The notes: generated by a model not told the origin, from the sequence alone. Shown: positions 16,517 to 25,997, numbered from the stretch's first letter. The stretch: 64,000 nucleotides of DNA from Blastococcus mobilis (GCF_900188025.1 NZ_FZNO01000024.1:1-64000), one strand, 5' to 3'. Program-made: numbers and translations.

Positions 16517-17995
16517 TTGACGTTGACGAATGCACTGCACGCGGTGCGCGAGCGGTGGTGGGTCCTGATCGCCGGGCTCCTCATCGGCCTCGCCGCCGCG
16601 GCGGCCGCGTCCTGGACCGCGGTGCCCGTGTACACGTCGACCACCCGGCTGTTCGTGGGTGCGACCGGCGAGGCGGAGAATGCCGACGCCTATGCGGGGG
16701 GCCTGTTCGCCCAGCAGCGCGTGCAGTCCTACGTGCGGGTGCTGGAAGGCGACCGGCTGGGCCGCCGCGTCATCGCCGATGTCGGCCTGCAGGTCACCCC
16801 CGACGAGCTGGCCGCCAAGGTGACGGTGCGGCCGGTCCCGGAGACGGCGATCCTCGAGGTGACGGTCTCCGACGGCTCGCCGGAGCGCGCACGGGCGATC
16901 GCCGATTCGTTCGGCCGGCACGCCATCGAGCAGGTGACCGTCCTGGAGACGACCGCGGGCGCGGTCGATCCAGCAGTTCGGGTGACGACGTTGGACGCGG
17001 CCACGCTCGAGACCGAGCCCGTGAGCCCCGACGTGACGCGCAACGTCGCCCTCGGGATCTCGCTCGGGTTGCTGGCCGGCCTGATGGCCGTCCTGCTGCC
17101 CGCCCGGTTCGGGCGAGGGATCGTGACCCGTGAACAGGTGCGCGAGTGCACCGGGCGGGACGTGCTGGGGGCGCTCGTGGAGGACCACCGCTTCCGGGAC
17201 GTCGGCCCGCTCGCGGGGCTGCGCGCCGACTCCCCCAACCGCGAGGCGCTGCGCGCCGTCCGCGGCCGGCTGCTGCACGCTCACCGGGACACCCCGCCGC
17301 GGGTCCTCGTCGTCACGAGCGCTCTGCGCGGCGAAGGCTCGTCGGTGCTCGCCGCGAACCTGGCCGTCACCGTGGCCCAGGCCGGAGCCAGGACACTGCT
17401 GATCGACGCCGACGTGCGCAACCCCAGCGTGTCCCGGTACCTGGACCTGCCCGAGGACACCGGGCTGACCGATGTGCTCAGCGGGCGGGCCTCCCTCGAG
17501 GACGCCGTCCGGCCGTGGGGTGAGGACTCGCTCCTCGTCCTGACCGCGGGATCGGTCCCACTGGACCCGAGCGCCCTGCACGACTCGCTGTCGCTACGCG
17601 CCCTCGTCGACACCCTGAAGGACAGCTACGACGTCGTGATCATCGACGCGCCGGCGCTCGCTCCGGTGGCCGATGCCGCGGTCATGGCCGCGTGGGCCGA
17701 CGGCTGCATCCTGGTCACGCGTTACGGCGGAACGCCGCGCGAGCATCTCTCGGGTGCGGCCGCCGTGCTGGCGCGGGAGCGGGCGGAGCTGCTCGGCGTC
17801 GTCCTCAACCGGGTGCCCCCGAGGTCCGCGCGTGCCCGGGGATACCGCCACCCCTATCCGGCCGACCCGGACCGCCGGGCGCGGCGTGACCTGATCGACC
17901 GGCGCCTCCACATCGGCGCCCCCGGGCGCGGAGCGCCTCGGACGGCGAACTCCGCCGTGGCGGTCAGCCCCACGGCGCGGCCGGAACGGCCGTGA
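16517..17995 (+). CDS. Wzz/BY-kinase-like polysaccharide chain-length protein, degenerate Walker A
   Basis: Protein of 492 residues joining a Wzz-type membrane domain (helices near 14-34 and 175-195, with a periplasmic-side loop) to a cytoplasmic CpsD/BY-kinase-like domain. Walker A' (LLIDADVRNPS) and Walker B (VVIIDAPAL) are present, but the Walker A motif reads RGEGSSVLAANLA, so the invariant lysine at residue 275 is serine. A short tyrosine-poor tail (GYRHPYP) follows. The protein probably controls polymer length and export, but kinase activity is doubtful. The TTG at 16517 follows a GGGGG site and gives the N-terminus expected for the family. It overlaps the flippase start (GTGA). Confidence 0.85.
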   Translation: MTLTNALHAVRERWWVLIAGLLIGLAAAAAASWTAVPVYTSTTRLFVGATGEAENADAYAGGLFAQQRVQSYVRVLEGDRLGRRVIADVGLQVTPDELAAKVTVRPVPETAILEVTVSDGSPERARAIADSFGRHAIEQVTVLETTAGAVDPAVRVTTLDAATLETEPVSPDVTRNVALGISLGLLAGLMAVLLPARFGRGIVTREQVRECTGRDVLGALVEDHRFRDVGPLAGLRADSPNREALRAVRGRLLHAHRDTPPRVLVVTSALRGEGSSVLAANLAVTVAQAGARTLLIDADVRNPSVSRYLDLPEDTGLTDVLSGRASLEDAVRPWGEDSLLVLTAGSVPLDPSALHDSLSLRALVDTLKDSYDVVIIDAPALAPVADAAVMAAWADGCILVTRYGGTPREHLSGAAAVLARERAELLGVVLNRVPPRSARARGYRHPYPADPDRRARRDLIDRRLHIGAPGRGAPRTANSAVAVSPTARPERP

Positions 17996-19344
17996 GCACA
18001 GAGCACCGGGTTCCGGCCGTGTTGCCGGAGGAGACTGCGAGCGAGCCGCCCCGTGACCCGGCGGCCGGGCGCACGCCGTCACGGGTGGGCCGGGTGCTCC
18101 AGGGGCCGCTGGGCCTGCTCCGCTCCGGGGGGTTCCTCGACCTGCTGATCGCCCAGGTCGTCCCCCTCGGGGTCAGCTTCGCCCTCACCCTGGTGACGGC
18201 GGCATTCCTGGGACCTGAGCTGCGGGGCGTCCTCACCTATCTGATGACCGGCGCGCTGCTGTGCGGCGCACTGGCGTACGGCAGCCTGCACGTGCCCGTG
18301 GTGGAGAACCTCCGCACCAGGGACCGCAGCGCGTTCCGGCACGGCGTCCGACTGGTCGGGGGGCTCTCGGCGATCCTGTCGCTCACCGGCCTGGTCCTCG
18401 TGCTGGTCGGCAGCTCCGGAGACACCACGTCGAACGGCATCCCCTCGACGGTGACCCAGACCGGCTGGGTCCTCGTCGGTGGCGCCCTCGTCGTCGTCCA
18501 GCTCTTCTCCGGCCGTGTCCTGCAGGGACTGGCCCGCAACCGCGAGTACCAGGTCACGGTCGTCGTCCAGAGCCTGCTCTACCTCCTCGGCGCCGGCGCG
18601 ACCCTGCTCACCACCCGGTCCCCGTTGCCGGTGTTCGCGGCCTGGGCCCTGTCGGTGGTGGCCGGCGTCGTCCTGACGGCGTACTACCTCCGCCGGCACT
18701 TCCGCGAAGGTGGTCCCTGGGTCTGGAGCGGCAGCCCGTGGGGGCGGTTCCTGCGCTCGGCGACGGCCAACAACATCGGCAGCATCGGTCAGATGGTCAT
18801 GCTGCGCGCCGACGTCCTCGTCGTGGCGCTCCTGCTGGGTCCGGCCGCGGCGGGCGTCTACGGCCTGGCGCTGTCGCTGACCGAGCTCGCGCTCATCATC
18901 CCCGAGGTCTTCGCCCTGTCGGTGTTCGGCAGCCGGGCCCGGCTCGACGGGGAACGGTGGGCCGGTGAGCTGCACCGGACCGTCCGCCTGAACGCGGCCC
19001 TCTCGGTGGTCGCGGCACTGGGCATCGCGGTGCTCGCCCTCCTCCTCGCGCTCGGCCCGTTGTCGGACTTCGACGGCCTGGTCACGCTCGTGCTGATCGT
19101 GCTCCCCGGTGTGGTCGTCGCCGGGTACTCGCGCGTCGCGCTCAGCGGGCTGCAGGCACTCGGGTCCAGCGCCCACGTGTGGATGTTCGGGGTGCTGGCC
19201 CTCGCGCTCTCCGTGGGCTACGTCCCCGCGGCGATGATCGGCGGTTCCGTCGGGACGGCCGTGATGTCGAGCGTCGCGTACGCCGTCACCGCGGTCTTCC
19301 TGAAGCGGAGCCTGCGCTCGGCGCTGTCCGGGAGCGCAGCGTGA
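17992..19344 (+). CDS. Wzx-type flippase / polysaccharide biosynthesis membrane protein
   Basis: Protein of 450 residues of the MOP superfamily that turns lipid-linked repeat units across the membrane. After about 40 polar residues there are about 12-14 helices; the segment FLDLLIAQVVPLGVSFALT begins the first and SATANNIGSIGQMVMLRADV near residue 258 is the typical start of the second half of Wzx/polysaccharide transporters. The GTG overlaps the stop of the Wzz gene and its own end overlaps the next GT2 start, so the four genes from 16.5 to 20.2 kb are clearly one operon. Confidence 0.85.
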   Translation: MSTEHRVPAVLPEETASEPPRDPAAGRTPSRVGRVLQGPLGLLRSGGFLDLLIAQVVPLGVSFALTLVTAAFLGPELRGVLTYLMTGALLCGALAYGSLHVPVVENLRTRDRSAFRHGVRLVGGLSAILSLTGLVLVLVGSSGDTTSNGIPSTVTQTGWVLVGGALVVVQLFSGRVLQGLARNREYQVTVVVQSLLYLLGAGATLLTTRSPLPVFAAWALSVVAGVVLTAYYLRRHFREGGPWVWSGSPWGRFLRSATANNIGSIGQMVMLRADVLVVALLLGPAAAGVYGLALSLTELALIIPEVFALSVFGSRARLDGERWAGELHRTVRLNAALSVVAALGIAVLALLLALGPLSDFDGLVTLVLIVLPGVVVAGYSRVALSGLQALGSSAHVWMFGVLALALSVGYVPAAMIGGSVGTAVMSSVAYAVTAVFLKRSLRSALSGSAA

Positions 19345-20222
19345 TCCGGACAGCGGTGGTCGTGGTGGCATTCCGTTCCGCCGAGCACCTCCGGCACGGG
19401 CTGCCCCCGGTGATGGCCGACCCGGACGTCGGCGACATCGTCGTCGTGGACAACAGCAGCGACCCGGCCACCGCCGAGGTCGTCAGGCGAACCGGCGGCC
19501 GCGTCCGCTACATCGACCCCGGCGCCAACCTTGGGTTCGCCACGGCGTGCAACATCGGGTACCGGGCCACCGGGGATCCGGTCGTCACCTTCCTCAATCC
19601 CGACGTGGTCCTCGAGCGCGGGGTGGGTGAGCTGGTGAAGGCCTGCGCTGCCGACGGGTCCCTGGTCGTCGCCGGTGGCCTGGCCAGCGGCGACGAGGAC
19701 GTGCTGCTCAACGCGCGCTACCGGGTCACGTTGTGGAACGAGCTCCGCCGCGCGGTCCTGGGTGCGCGCGTCTCCTTCGACCCCCGGCCGTTCGGGACGA
19801 CGACGACGCCCGTGGCCCAGGTGGACGGCGCCTTCCTCATGGCCGCACGGACGTTCCTCGATGCGCTCGGCGGCTTCGACGAACGGTTCGAGCTGTACTT
19901 CGAGGACGTCGACCTCTGCGACCGCGCACGGGAGCGCGGCCACGTCGTCATGGACACCCAGCGGTACGGCACCCACGCGGCCGGCGCGAGCTCGCGGACG
20001 GTGGCCGCCGCGTCGTACTGCGTCTTCCGGGTCTCCCGGATCCGCTACTTCGCGGCGCGCGCGGGCACGCTCGCTGCTGCCGCCGCCGTGGCGATCACCG
20101 CCGTCGAGCTGGTCGTCCGCACCCTGACGCGGCAGCCGGAGGGCTGGTCGGTGCGGCTGCGCGCGCTGCGCCTGGCCGCCCGGGAACTGCTGCGCCCGGG
20201 CACTGTCAGGGTGCTGTCGTGA
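19341..20222 (+). CDS. glycosyltransferase family 2 (rhamnosyltransferase-like)
   Basis: GT-A glycosyltransferase of 293 residues. It has VVVVAFRSAEHL at the N-terminus, DIVVVDNSSDP near 37, GANLGFATACNIGYRATGDP near 63 with the LNPDV metal-binding motif near 87, and GGFDERFELYFEDVDLCDRA near 181 with the ED acceptor-base motif. This group includes WbbL-type rhamnosyltransferases, but the donor is not certain. One C-terminal hydrophobic stretch near 245 may contact the membrane. The GTG at 19341 overlaps the flippase stop. Confidence 0.85.
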   Translation: MIRTAVVVVAFRSAEHLRHGLPPVMADPDVGDIVVVDNSSDPATAEVVRRTGGRVRYIDPGANLGFATACNIGYRATGDPVVTFLNPDVVLERGVGELVKACAADGSLVVAGGLASGDEDVLLNARYRVTLWNELRRAVLGARVSFDPRPFGTTTTPVAQVDGAFLMAARTFLDALGGFDERFELYFEDVDLCDRARERGHVVMDTQRYGTHAAGASSRTVAAASYCVFRVSRIRYFAARAGTLAAAAAVAITAVELVVRTLTRQPEGWSVRLRALRLAARELLRPGTVRVLS

Positions 20223-20271
20223 CTGCCGGGAGCGGGCACGGCCGGCCGCTCGGCCGGGCGTAGGGAGAGCC

Positions 20272-21690
20272 ATGTCGACCGCACTGCTCATCATCGGCTG
20301 CATCGCCCTGTTCGTGCCCTGCTACGCGCGCTTCGGCCTCCTCCACCCGTTGACGCTCACGGTGGCGCTGTGGCTGTCCATCTCCCTGCTCTTCGCCGCC
20401 CACCCGGCCGACCTCGTGCCGCCCCGGATGCGGGTCGCCGCAGCCATCCTGCTGGGGCTGACCGCCCTGGCGATGCCCTCCCTGCTGCTCGGCCGGTCGC
20501 CTCGCCGGGAGGCGCCCTCCCGTCCCGGGGAGAACCCCCGCGCCCCGGTGCCCGTGACCTTCCACGTCGGACGCCTGGTGCTCGTGACCGTCATCGTGCT
20601 GGGCATCGTCGGCTGGGGCGTCGTCCAGTACCGGAGCGCGATCTCGGCGGCCCTGGGCCGGCCGTTCGGCGAGGCGGACGCGAAGCTGGTCCGCTGGGCG
20701 GAGCTCTACGGGGACCTGGCGCTCAGCGGCAGCGTGGGAGTCGCCATGGCGTTGGCCCCGCTCCTGGGGGCCTTCGCGGTGATCGGGGGCCTGTGCCACC
20801 GGTGGTGGTGGTACCTGCTGCTTCCGGTGGCCCTGACCGCGACGATGCAGTCACCCTCGCGGACGGCCACTGTCACGGTGCTCGTGACCAGCGTCTTCTT
20901 CTTCGTCCTGCTCTCCAGGACGCCTGGGCTGCCCCGCAGGAGGCCACCCGTCGCGCCGTCGCACTGGCGAACGGCGAGCCTGTTCTCCTTCGTGGGCGCG
21001 CTGGGTCTGGTCTATTTCTCCTTCGTCGGGCAGGCGCTCGAGAAGTCGGAGGTCGAGCCGGGGCTGCGGACCGCCGGCTGGCTGCCCGACTTCCTGGTGC
21101 AGCCGCTGCTGTACCAGCTGGGCAGCGTCAGCGCCTTCTCCGCTGCGCTGGACGAACCGCCCGACGGCGAGGGGCCCTATGGCGCCTTCGGCCGGTCGGT
21201 CTACGCGGTCGTGAAGCTGGTGCAACTGGTGGGCGTCGACATCCCCACCCCCGCCCCGTTCGCCAGCTACGTCGAGATCCCCATCCCCTTCAACACCTAC
21301 ACGGCGTTCGGCGACGCCTACTTCGACTTCGGGCTGACCGGGGTCCTCGTCGTGTTCCTGTTCACGGGCCTCGCCCTGCACACCCTGACCGTCTGGCCAC
21401 GGCGCGGTCATCCCGGCTCGGCATGGGCGCTGAGCATGCTGATGGCCGTCCTGACGGCCACGCCCATCCACATGCGCGTCCTCGACGGGGACATCCTCAT
21501 CCCCGCCGCCATCGGCTGCGCCATGGTCGCGTTCGTGCTCCGCCCGGCAACTGCCCGCACGGCCGGGCCGGCGGCCGTCCGGGCCGGGGGGCCCATGTTC
21601 ACACCCCGGGGGGTGCCGCCCACGGACGGCAGCCCGGACCGCGGGGGACCGACCCCGTCCGGACGCGAGACGGAGGCGCGTGGCCGGTGA
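20272..21690 (+). CDS. O-antigen/polysaccharide polymerase-like membrane protein (Wzy)
   Basis: Polytopic protein of 472 residues with about 10-12 hydrophobic segments and a long external loop between about residues 240 and 340 carrying a GPYGAFGRSVYAVVKLVQL segment and a TAFGDAYFDFGL motif, both common in O-antigen polymerase families. Position after Wzz, flippase and GT2 fits Wzy, which joins flipped repeat units outside the membrane. Sequence identity of Wzy proteins is low, so the call rests on topology and context. The ATG has an AGGGAGAG site. The C-terminal 50 residues are polar and low-complexity. Confidence 0.75.
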   Translation: MSTALLIIGCIALFVPCYARFGLLHPLTLTVALWLSISLLFAAHPADLVPPRMRVAAAILLGLTALAMPSLLLGRSPRREAPSRPGENPRAPVPVTFHVGRLVLVTVIVLGIVGWGVVQYRSAISAALGRPFGEADAKLVRWAELYGDLALSGSVGVAMALAPLLGAFAVIGGLCHRWWWYLLLPVALTATMQSPSRTATVTVLVTSVFFFVLLSRTPGLPRRRPPVAPSHWRTASLFSFVGALGLVYFSFVGQALEKSEVEPGLRTAGWLPDFLVQPLLYQLGSVSAFSAALDEPPDGEGPYGAFGRSVYAVVKLVQLVGVDIPTPAPFASYVEIPIPFNTYTAFGDAYFDFGLTGVLVVFLFTGLALHTLTVWPRRGHPGSAWALSMLMAVLTATPIHMRVLDGDILIPAAIGCAMVAFVLRPATARTAGPAAVRAGGPMFTPRGVPPTDGSPDRGGPTPSGRETEARGR

Positions 21691-22793
21691 CCGACGTGCA
21701 CGGGAAAGGGGACGGCGTGCCTGATCGACCCGTCCGGGTAGGACTGGTGACCAGCGTGGGGCGCACGCTGGACGCCTTCTTCCCGGCGATCGTGGAGCGG
21801 CTCGAGGAACGAGGGTTCGCGGTCTCCTCGGCGAGCGGCACGCAGTCCCGGCTGCCCGCCTGGACCCCGCTGGCCGGCTTCAGCCAGCGACCGTCCTGGA
21901 GCGTTCCGACCGCCATCCGGGCCGTCCGGGCCTGGTCCCGGGAACTCGACCACGACGTCGTCATCACCAACACCGCCACCGCCTCGGCCCTGGTGCGAGC
22001 GGCTCGCCTGCGCGCCCCGGTCATCTACTTCTGCCATGGCCTGCACTGGGGCCGGGACACCGAACCCGGTGCGCTCCCCTGGCGGGTCGTGGAGACGGCC
22101 CTGCTCCGCCGGACGGCCGGCGTGATCACGATCAACCGCGACGACCAGGCCTGGTTCGAGCGGCACGGCGGGCCGCGGGTGCACCGGCTGCCGTACGGCG
22201 TCGGCGTCCCGCTGGAGGACTATCCGCAGGCCGACGTCCCCGACGGGAGCCTGGACCTGCTGTGGGTGGGTGACTTCACGCCACGCAAGCGGCCCCTCCT
22301 GGCGGTCGCGGTGATCCGGCGGCTGGTCGACCGAGGCTGCGACGTGCGGCTGCGCATGCTGGGCGACGGGCCACTGCACACTGCGGTCCTGCGGGAGATC
22401 GCCGCGCAGGGGCTCGACCGGGTCATCCGGGCGGACGGCCGGGGCCGCGTCGCCCCGGCGCTGGCATCTGCCACCGCCCTCCTCCACACCGCCGAGTGGG
22501 AGGGCCTGCCCCGGGTGGCGCTCGAGGCGGCGGCGGTCGGGCGCTGGAGCTACGGCTTCGACGTGAAGGGCCTCCGCGATGCGCCCCTGGTGCGGGTCGC
22601 GCCGGACGGCGACGTCGACTCCCTGGCCCGGCTGATCCAGGACGACGACGCGCGGGGCGCCCTCAGGGAGGTACCGGACGTGCGGACCTCGCTCAGCGTG
22701 ACCGCTGCGGCCGACGGCATCGGCGCAGCCATCCTCGACACGCTGGGCCGCTCGCAGCCGGCGCACCGGGACGGGAGCCGCCCGACCGAGTGA
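21687..22793 (+). CDS. glycosyltransferase family 4
   Basis: GT-B enzyme of 368 residues. N-terminal half: VRVGLVTSVGRTLDAFFPAIV near 17-37 and VITNTATASALVRAARLRAP with IYFCHGLHWG near 113. C-terminal half: DLLWVGDFTPRKRPLLAV near 191, RMLGDGPLHTAV near 227, and ATALLHTAEWEGLPRVALEAAAVG near 265, the EGLPRVALEA block that places the donor phosphate in GT4. It probably adds one sugar of the repeat unit. The GTG overlaps the polymerase stop (GTGA). A 48-base gap separates its end from a convergent FemAB-like gene. Confidence 0.86.
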   Translation: MTDVHGKGDGVPDRPVRVGLVTSVGRTLDAFFPAIVERLEERGFAVSSASGTQSRLPAWTPLAGFSQRPSWSVPTAIRAVRAWSRELDHDVVITNTATASALVRAARLRAPVIYFCHGLHWGRDTEPGALPWRVVETALLRRTAGVITINRDDQAWFERHGGPRVHRLPYGVGVPLEDYPQADVPDGSLDLLWVGDFTPRKRPLLAVAVIRRLVDRGCDVRLRMLGDGPLHTAVLREIAAQGLDRVIRADGRGRVAPALASATALLHTAEWEGLPRVALEAAAVGRWSYGFDVKGLRDAPLVRVAPDGDVDSLARLIQDDDARGALREVPDVRTSLSVTAAADGIGAAILDTLGRSQPAHRDGSRPTE

Positions 22794-22841
22794 AGCGCGG
22801 GCCGGCGAGCCGCCCTCCGGGCTGCTGTCCGGCAGCCGTGC

Positions 22842-23915
22842 TCAGGGGGCGCGCCAGGGTGGGAAGAACCCGTCCGTGTCATCGGTCCCCGCCAGCTCCC
22901 GGTACCGCAGGCGGTCGTGGACGATCTTGGCGATGTGGAACGGCAGCGGCTCGCTCTGTGGGTCGTAGCGGTGCTTGAAGACGTACAGCGAGGACTCCGC
23001 CGAGCCGCCGACCCCGCCGCCGAGGTGGAAGAGCGTCATGCCGCGGGCCTGCGCCCACTCGGCCGCAGCGAGGAAGCAGCGGTTGGAGGCACCGATCGAG
23101 CGGGCCGCCTCGTCCGAGGCGCCCAGGTGGTAGTGCAGCCGGGAACCTTCGGCGAAGCACAGCAGTGAGGCGACGAGCCGGCCCTCGAGCCGGCCCTCGA
23201 CGAGGACGGGTTGCAGGGTCCCGCCGTCGGCCAGCAGGGCCTCCCAGTACTCGGTCGGGAAGTAGAAGAAGGGGTGTGCCTGCTGGCGGCGCATGGTGGC
23301 GACGTAGAGCTCGCGGAAGTCGGCCAGCGAGTCCGGTCGGGGCACGACGGCGACCTCGAGGCCGGCTCGCTCGGCTCGGCGCGCCGCCCGTCGGTGGTGC
23401 GGATGCATGCCGGCCGTCAGGTCTCGCCCGGGCGACACGTCCCACGCCACGGTGGAACCGACGAGGACGGTCTCGGCCCTGGCCGGGAGCAACCGGTGGT
23501 TGTCGAGCAGGGGGTGGCATCGCAGGAACGTCGCCACGACCCCGTTGGCTCGGGCCCACGTGTCGAGGGCGCGTCCGAACGCGGGACGAGCGCCGCCCGT
23601 CCTCGCCGTCGGCCCGCCGTACCCGTAGGCGCTGGTGGCGTCCCAGCCCGTCCCGTCCGGCAGCAGCCGCAGCAGCAGCGGCAGCGCCATCTCGCCGGTC
23701 CGGTGCCGGAAGTGCAGCAGCACCGGCTCGGTCCCGGGCACCTCCAGCAGCGCCGAGGCACGGTGGTACGCCGCCCGGGTGTAGGTGTCCAGTCCGCCGA
23801 GGCGGGCGATCAGCGCGTCCCACTCGTCCAGGGGGACGACCTCGACGTCGCCCACCGAGGCGACGGATGCGGGCTCGGGCGCGCTCGACGGCGGCTGCAA
23901 CTCCGGGCTGGCCAC
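22842..23915 (-). CDS. FemAB-related GNAT-fold acyl/aminoacyl transferase
   Basis: Protein of 357 residues with the double-GNAT layout of FemAB/BioF2-like enzymes (acetyltransferase, GNAT 6 type). The first half carries TSAYGYGGPTAR near 93 and a HPHHRRAARRAERAGLEV block near 173; the second has LYVATMRRQQAHPFFYFP near 205, AEGSRLHYHLGASDEAARS near 256 and MTLFHLGGGVGGSAESSLYVFK near 296. Such enzymes transfer amino acids or acyl groups onto peptidoglycan or sugar amines. It is convergent with the polymerase operon. The GTG start at 23915 lacks a clear ribosome site; in-frame starts slightly downstream remain possible. Confidence 0.78.
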   Translation of the reverse strand: MASPELQPPSSAPEPASVASVGDVEVVPLDEWDALIARLGGLDTYTRAAYHRASALLEVPGTEPVLLHFRHRTGEMALPLLLRLLPDGTGWDATSAYGYGGPTARTGGARPAFGRALDTWARANGVVATFLRCHPLLDNHRLLPARAETVLVGSTVAWDVSPGRDLTAGMHPHHRRAARRAERAGLEVAVVPRPDSLADFRELYVATMRRQQAHPFFYFPTEYWEALLADGGTLQPVLVEGRLEGRLVASLLCFAEGSRLHYHLGASDEAARSIGASNRCFLAAAEWAQARGMTLFHLGGGVGGSAESSLYVFKHRYDPQSEPLPFHIAKIVHDRLRYRELAGTDDTDGFFPPWRAP

Positions 23916-24444
23916 CGTCAGCCGCGCTCGACGCGCCCGCGAGGGACGGACAGAGGGGTCGGCCGTCCCTCGGGGAGTCGGGAGAAGTCCACGTCCCGGA
24001 GGCTAACGCCGCCGGGCGGGGTCCATAAGGCCTCACGCTGCGTGAATGCACCGAGGAGAGGACCGCTGTCACGGCGAGGTCGTCCCACCGCGTCTTGGGC
24101 GGTGGCGGACCCCGGCCGGCACCGGACATGCCGCCGTCACCAGCGACGGACTGCCCGGGCCGTCGCTGTCGACAGCGCAGACGCAATCGCGAGGTGACGG
24201 AGGATGACGACAGACCGTTGCGTCACCGCGCAGTTCCTCAACCACTGTGCGTCATATCCGCAGAACGATGCGCCGATCCTCGGCGAACCGCCGCGCCCAC
24301 GGTCCCCGTCGTCCCAACTGCCGCGCAGAACGAAGGTCACACGACCCACTTGCGGCATTACCGTCCGCCCCTGGTCGCTCGACCGACACAGCGACACACG
24401 TGCGGACTCCACTGGGAGGAGTCCGCTGGTGAAACGGGGGGCGC
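23916..24444. other. divergent intergenic region upstream of the second Wzz operon
   Basis: 529 bases with no supported gene. A weak leftward -10-like TAGCCT near 24001-24006 and a CACGC-T-GCGTG palindrome near 24036 occur, and a strong hairpin lies next to the Wzz start. A frame beginning at 24204 is open but shows no family signature. Confidence 0.5.
24402..24426 (+). promoter_or_regulatory. 9-base-pair hairpin/operator before the second Wzz gene
   Basis: GCGGACTCC (24402-24410) is perfectly repeated in inverse as GGAGTCCGC (24418-24426) with a 7-base centre, ending 18 bases before the GTG at 24445. It could be a repressor site or an mRNA hairpin next to the GGGGGG ribosome site. Confidence 0.45.
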
Positions 24445-25896
24445 GTGCAGGGCAACGTCACGCTCAGGTCCTTACGGGACCACAGCTACTTCATCGTCCT
24501 CGGCGTGCTCCTCGGGCTGGGCGCGGCCGGCCTGCTGACCTGGACGACCGAGCGGACCTACACCTCGTCGACACAGCTCTTCGTGGGCGCGGTCGGTGCC
24601 ACGGACACGGCCGACGCCTACGAGGGCAACCTCTTCTCGCAGGAACGGGTCGCGTCCTACGCCCAGATACTCACCTCACCGGACCTCGCCGAGCGGGTCG
24701 TCGACGAGCTCGGGCTCGATCTGACCGCCGGGGAGCTGGCGGCGAAGGTGACCGCCGCACCCGTGCCGGAGACCGTGGTCCTCGAGGTCAAGGTCACCGA
24801 CACGTCGGCCGAGCGCGCACAGGCCATCGCGACGTCCCTGGGACGCCAGTTCGCCAGCCGGGTGACCGAGCTGGAGACCCCCGCGGGCGCGTCCTCGTCG
24901 ACCGTCGCCGTCAGCACGATCCAGACACCCGACTTCAACCCCGAACCGGCGAGCCCCGACGTTCCCGGCACCCTCGGTCGTGGAGCTGCCATCGGCCTGG
25001 TCCTGGGCACGGGGGTCGCCCTGCTGCGGACCCGGACCGACCGGGCCGTCCGGAGGGACGACGACGTGGAGGAGGCGGCCGGCGCCCACGTGGTCGGGCG
25101 GGTCCTCGAGCAGCATCGATGGGCCCGGACCCGCCTGCCCGCCGATGTGTTCGGCCAGTCCCCGGCCGCGGAGGCCTACCGGGCTCTGCGGGTGAATCTC
25201 CGCCACCTCGACGGGCGGCGTCGGCCGCAGGCCGTCGTCGTGACCGGCCCGTTGCCCGGCGCCGGCGCCTCCACCGTCGCGGTCAACCTGTCGGCCTCGC
25301 TGGCCGCGTCCGGTCAGCGGGTACTCCTCATCGACGGCGACCTGCGCCGCCCGCGGGTCACCCACTGCCTGGGTCTCCCGGACGGTCCAGGCCTGACCGA
25401 CGTCCTGACCGGGTCGGCAGAGCTGCACGACGTGGTGCGGCCCTGGCGTGGCGGGCGACTGTCCGTCCTGGGTGCCGGTCCCCTTCCCTCCGACCCCGAG
25501 GCGTTGCTCGGTTCGGCCAGGATGCGCTCGTTGCTGGACGTGCTGCGCGACCAGTACGACCAGGTGATCCTCGATGCGCCACCCCTGCTCTCCGTCGTCG
25601 ACGCCGCCGTGCTGAGCGCCGTCGCCGACAGCTGCCTGCTGGTCGCCCGTTACGGCCGGACCAGGCGCGAGCACCTGGCCGAGGCCGCGGCCATGGTGAC
25701 CCGCGTGCGCGTCCCCTCCCTCGGCGTGGTGCTCAACCGGGTGCCCCGGCGGGCCGCCGTCGGCTCCCCGGGAGCCCGCGGTTACCGGGCCGAGGGCCAT
25801 CGCAGGACGACCGAGACCATGGTCGCCGGATCGTCGGCCGACCCCGATGCGCGCCCCGGCGCGGGCGCTCCCGACCGACTCCCGCCCCACGAGTGA
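24445..25896 (+). CDS. second Wzz/BY-kinase-like chain-length protein, degenerate Walker A
   Basis: Paralogue of the protein at 16.5 kb, 483 residues, same layout: helices near 12-33 and 173-190 around a Wzz loop (TYTSSTQLFVGAVGATDTAD), then a CpsD-like domain with Walker A' (LLIDGDLRRP) and Walker B (VILDAPPLL). The Walker A reads LPGAGASTVAVNL, so the catalytic lysine is alanine at residue 275, the same position changed in the paralogue. A single tail tyrosine (RGYRAEG) remains. It probably regulates length of the module B polymer without being an active kinase. The GTG follows a run of six G. It opens the bacillosamine-type gene group. Confidence 0.85.
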   Translation: MQGNVTLRSLRDHSYFIVLGVLLGLGAAGLLTWTTERTYTSSTQLFVGAVGATDTADAYEGNLFSQERVASYAQILTSPDLAERVVDELGLDLTAGELAAKVTAAPVPETVVLEVKVTDTSAERAQAIATSLGRQFASRVTELETPAGASSSTVAVSTIQTPDFNPEPASPDVPGTLGRGAAIGLVLGTGVALLRTRTDRAVRRDDDVEEAAGAHVVGRVLEQHRWARTRLPADVFGQSPAAEAYRALRVNLRHLDGRRRPQAVVVTGPLPGAGASTVAVNLSASLAASGQRVLLIDGDLRRPRVTHCLGLPDGPGLTDVLTGSAELHDVVRPWRGGRLSVLGAGPLPSDPEALLGSARMRSLLDVLRDQYDQVILDAPPLLSVVDAAVLSAVADSCLLVARYGRTRREHLAEAAAMVTRVRVPSLGVVLNRVPRRAAVGSPGARGYRAEGHRRTTETMVAGSSADPDARPGAGAPDRLPPHE

Positions 25897-25997
25897 GCGG
25901 CATGCGACGCCGTCGCGCACTGGTCCGCGGGACGGCGAACCCCTCCGAAGGGACTGGACAGGCACCGACACGGCAGGCATCGGGATCGGAGGCTGGC

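Noticed and set aside
20370-21686. In-frame extension upstream of the GT4 gene
   Set aside because: It overlaps the polymerase gene in another frame and is Arg/Pro-rich; the GTG at 21687 with GTGA overlap is the real start.
24204-25997. Long open frame leading into the 4,6-dehydratase gene
   Set aside because: It is out of frame over the second Wzz gene; the ATG at 25998 with GGAGG is the start.
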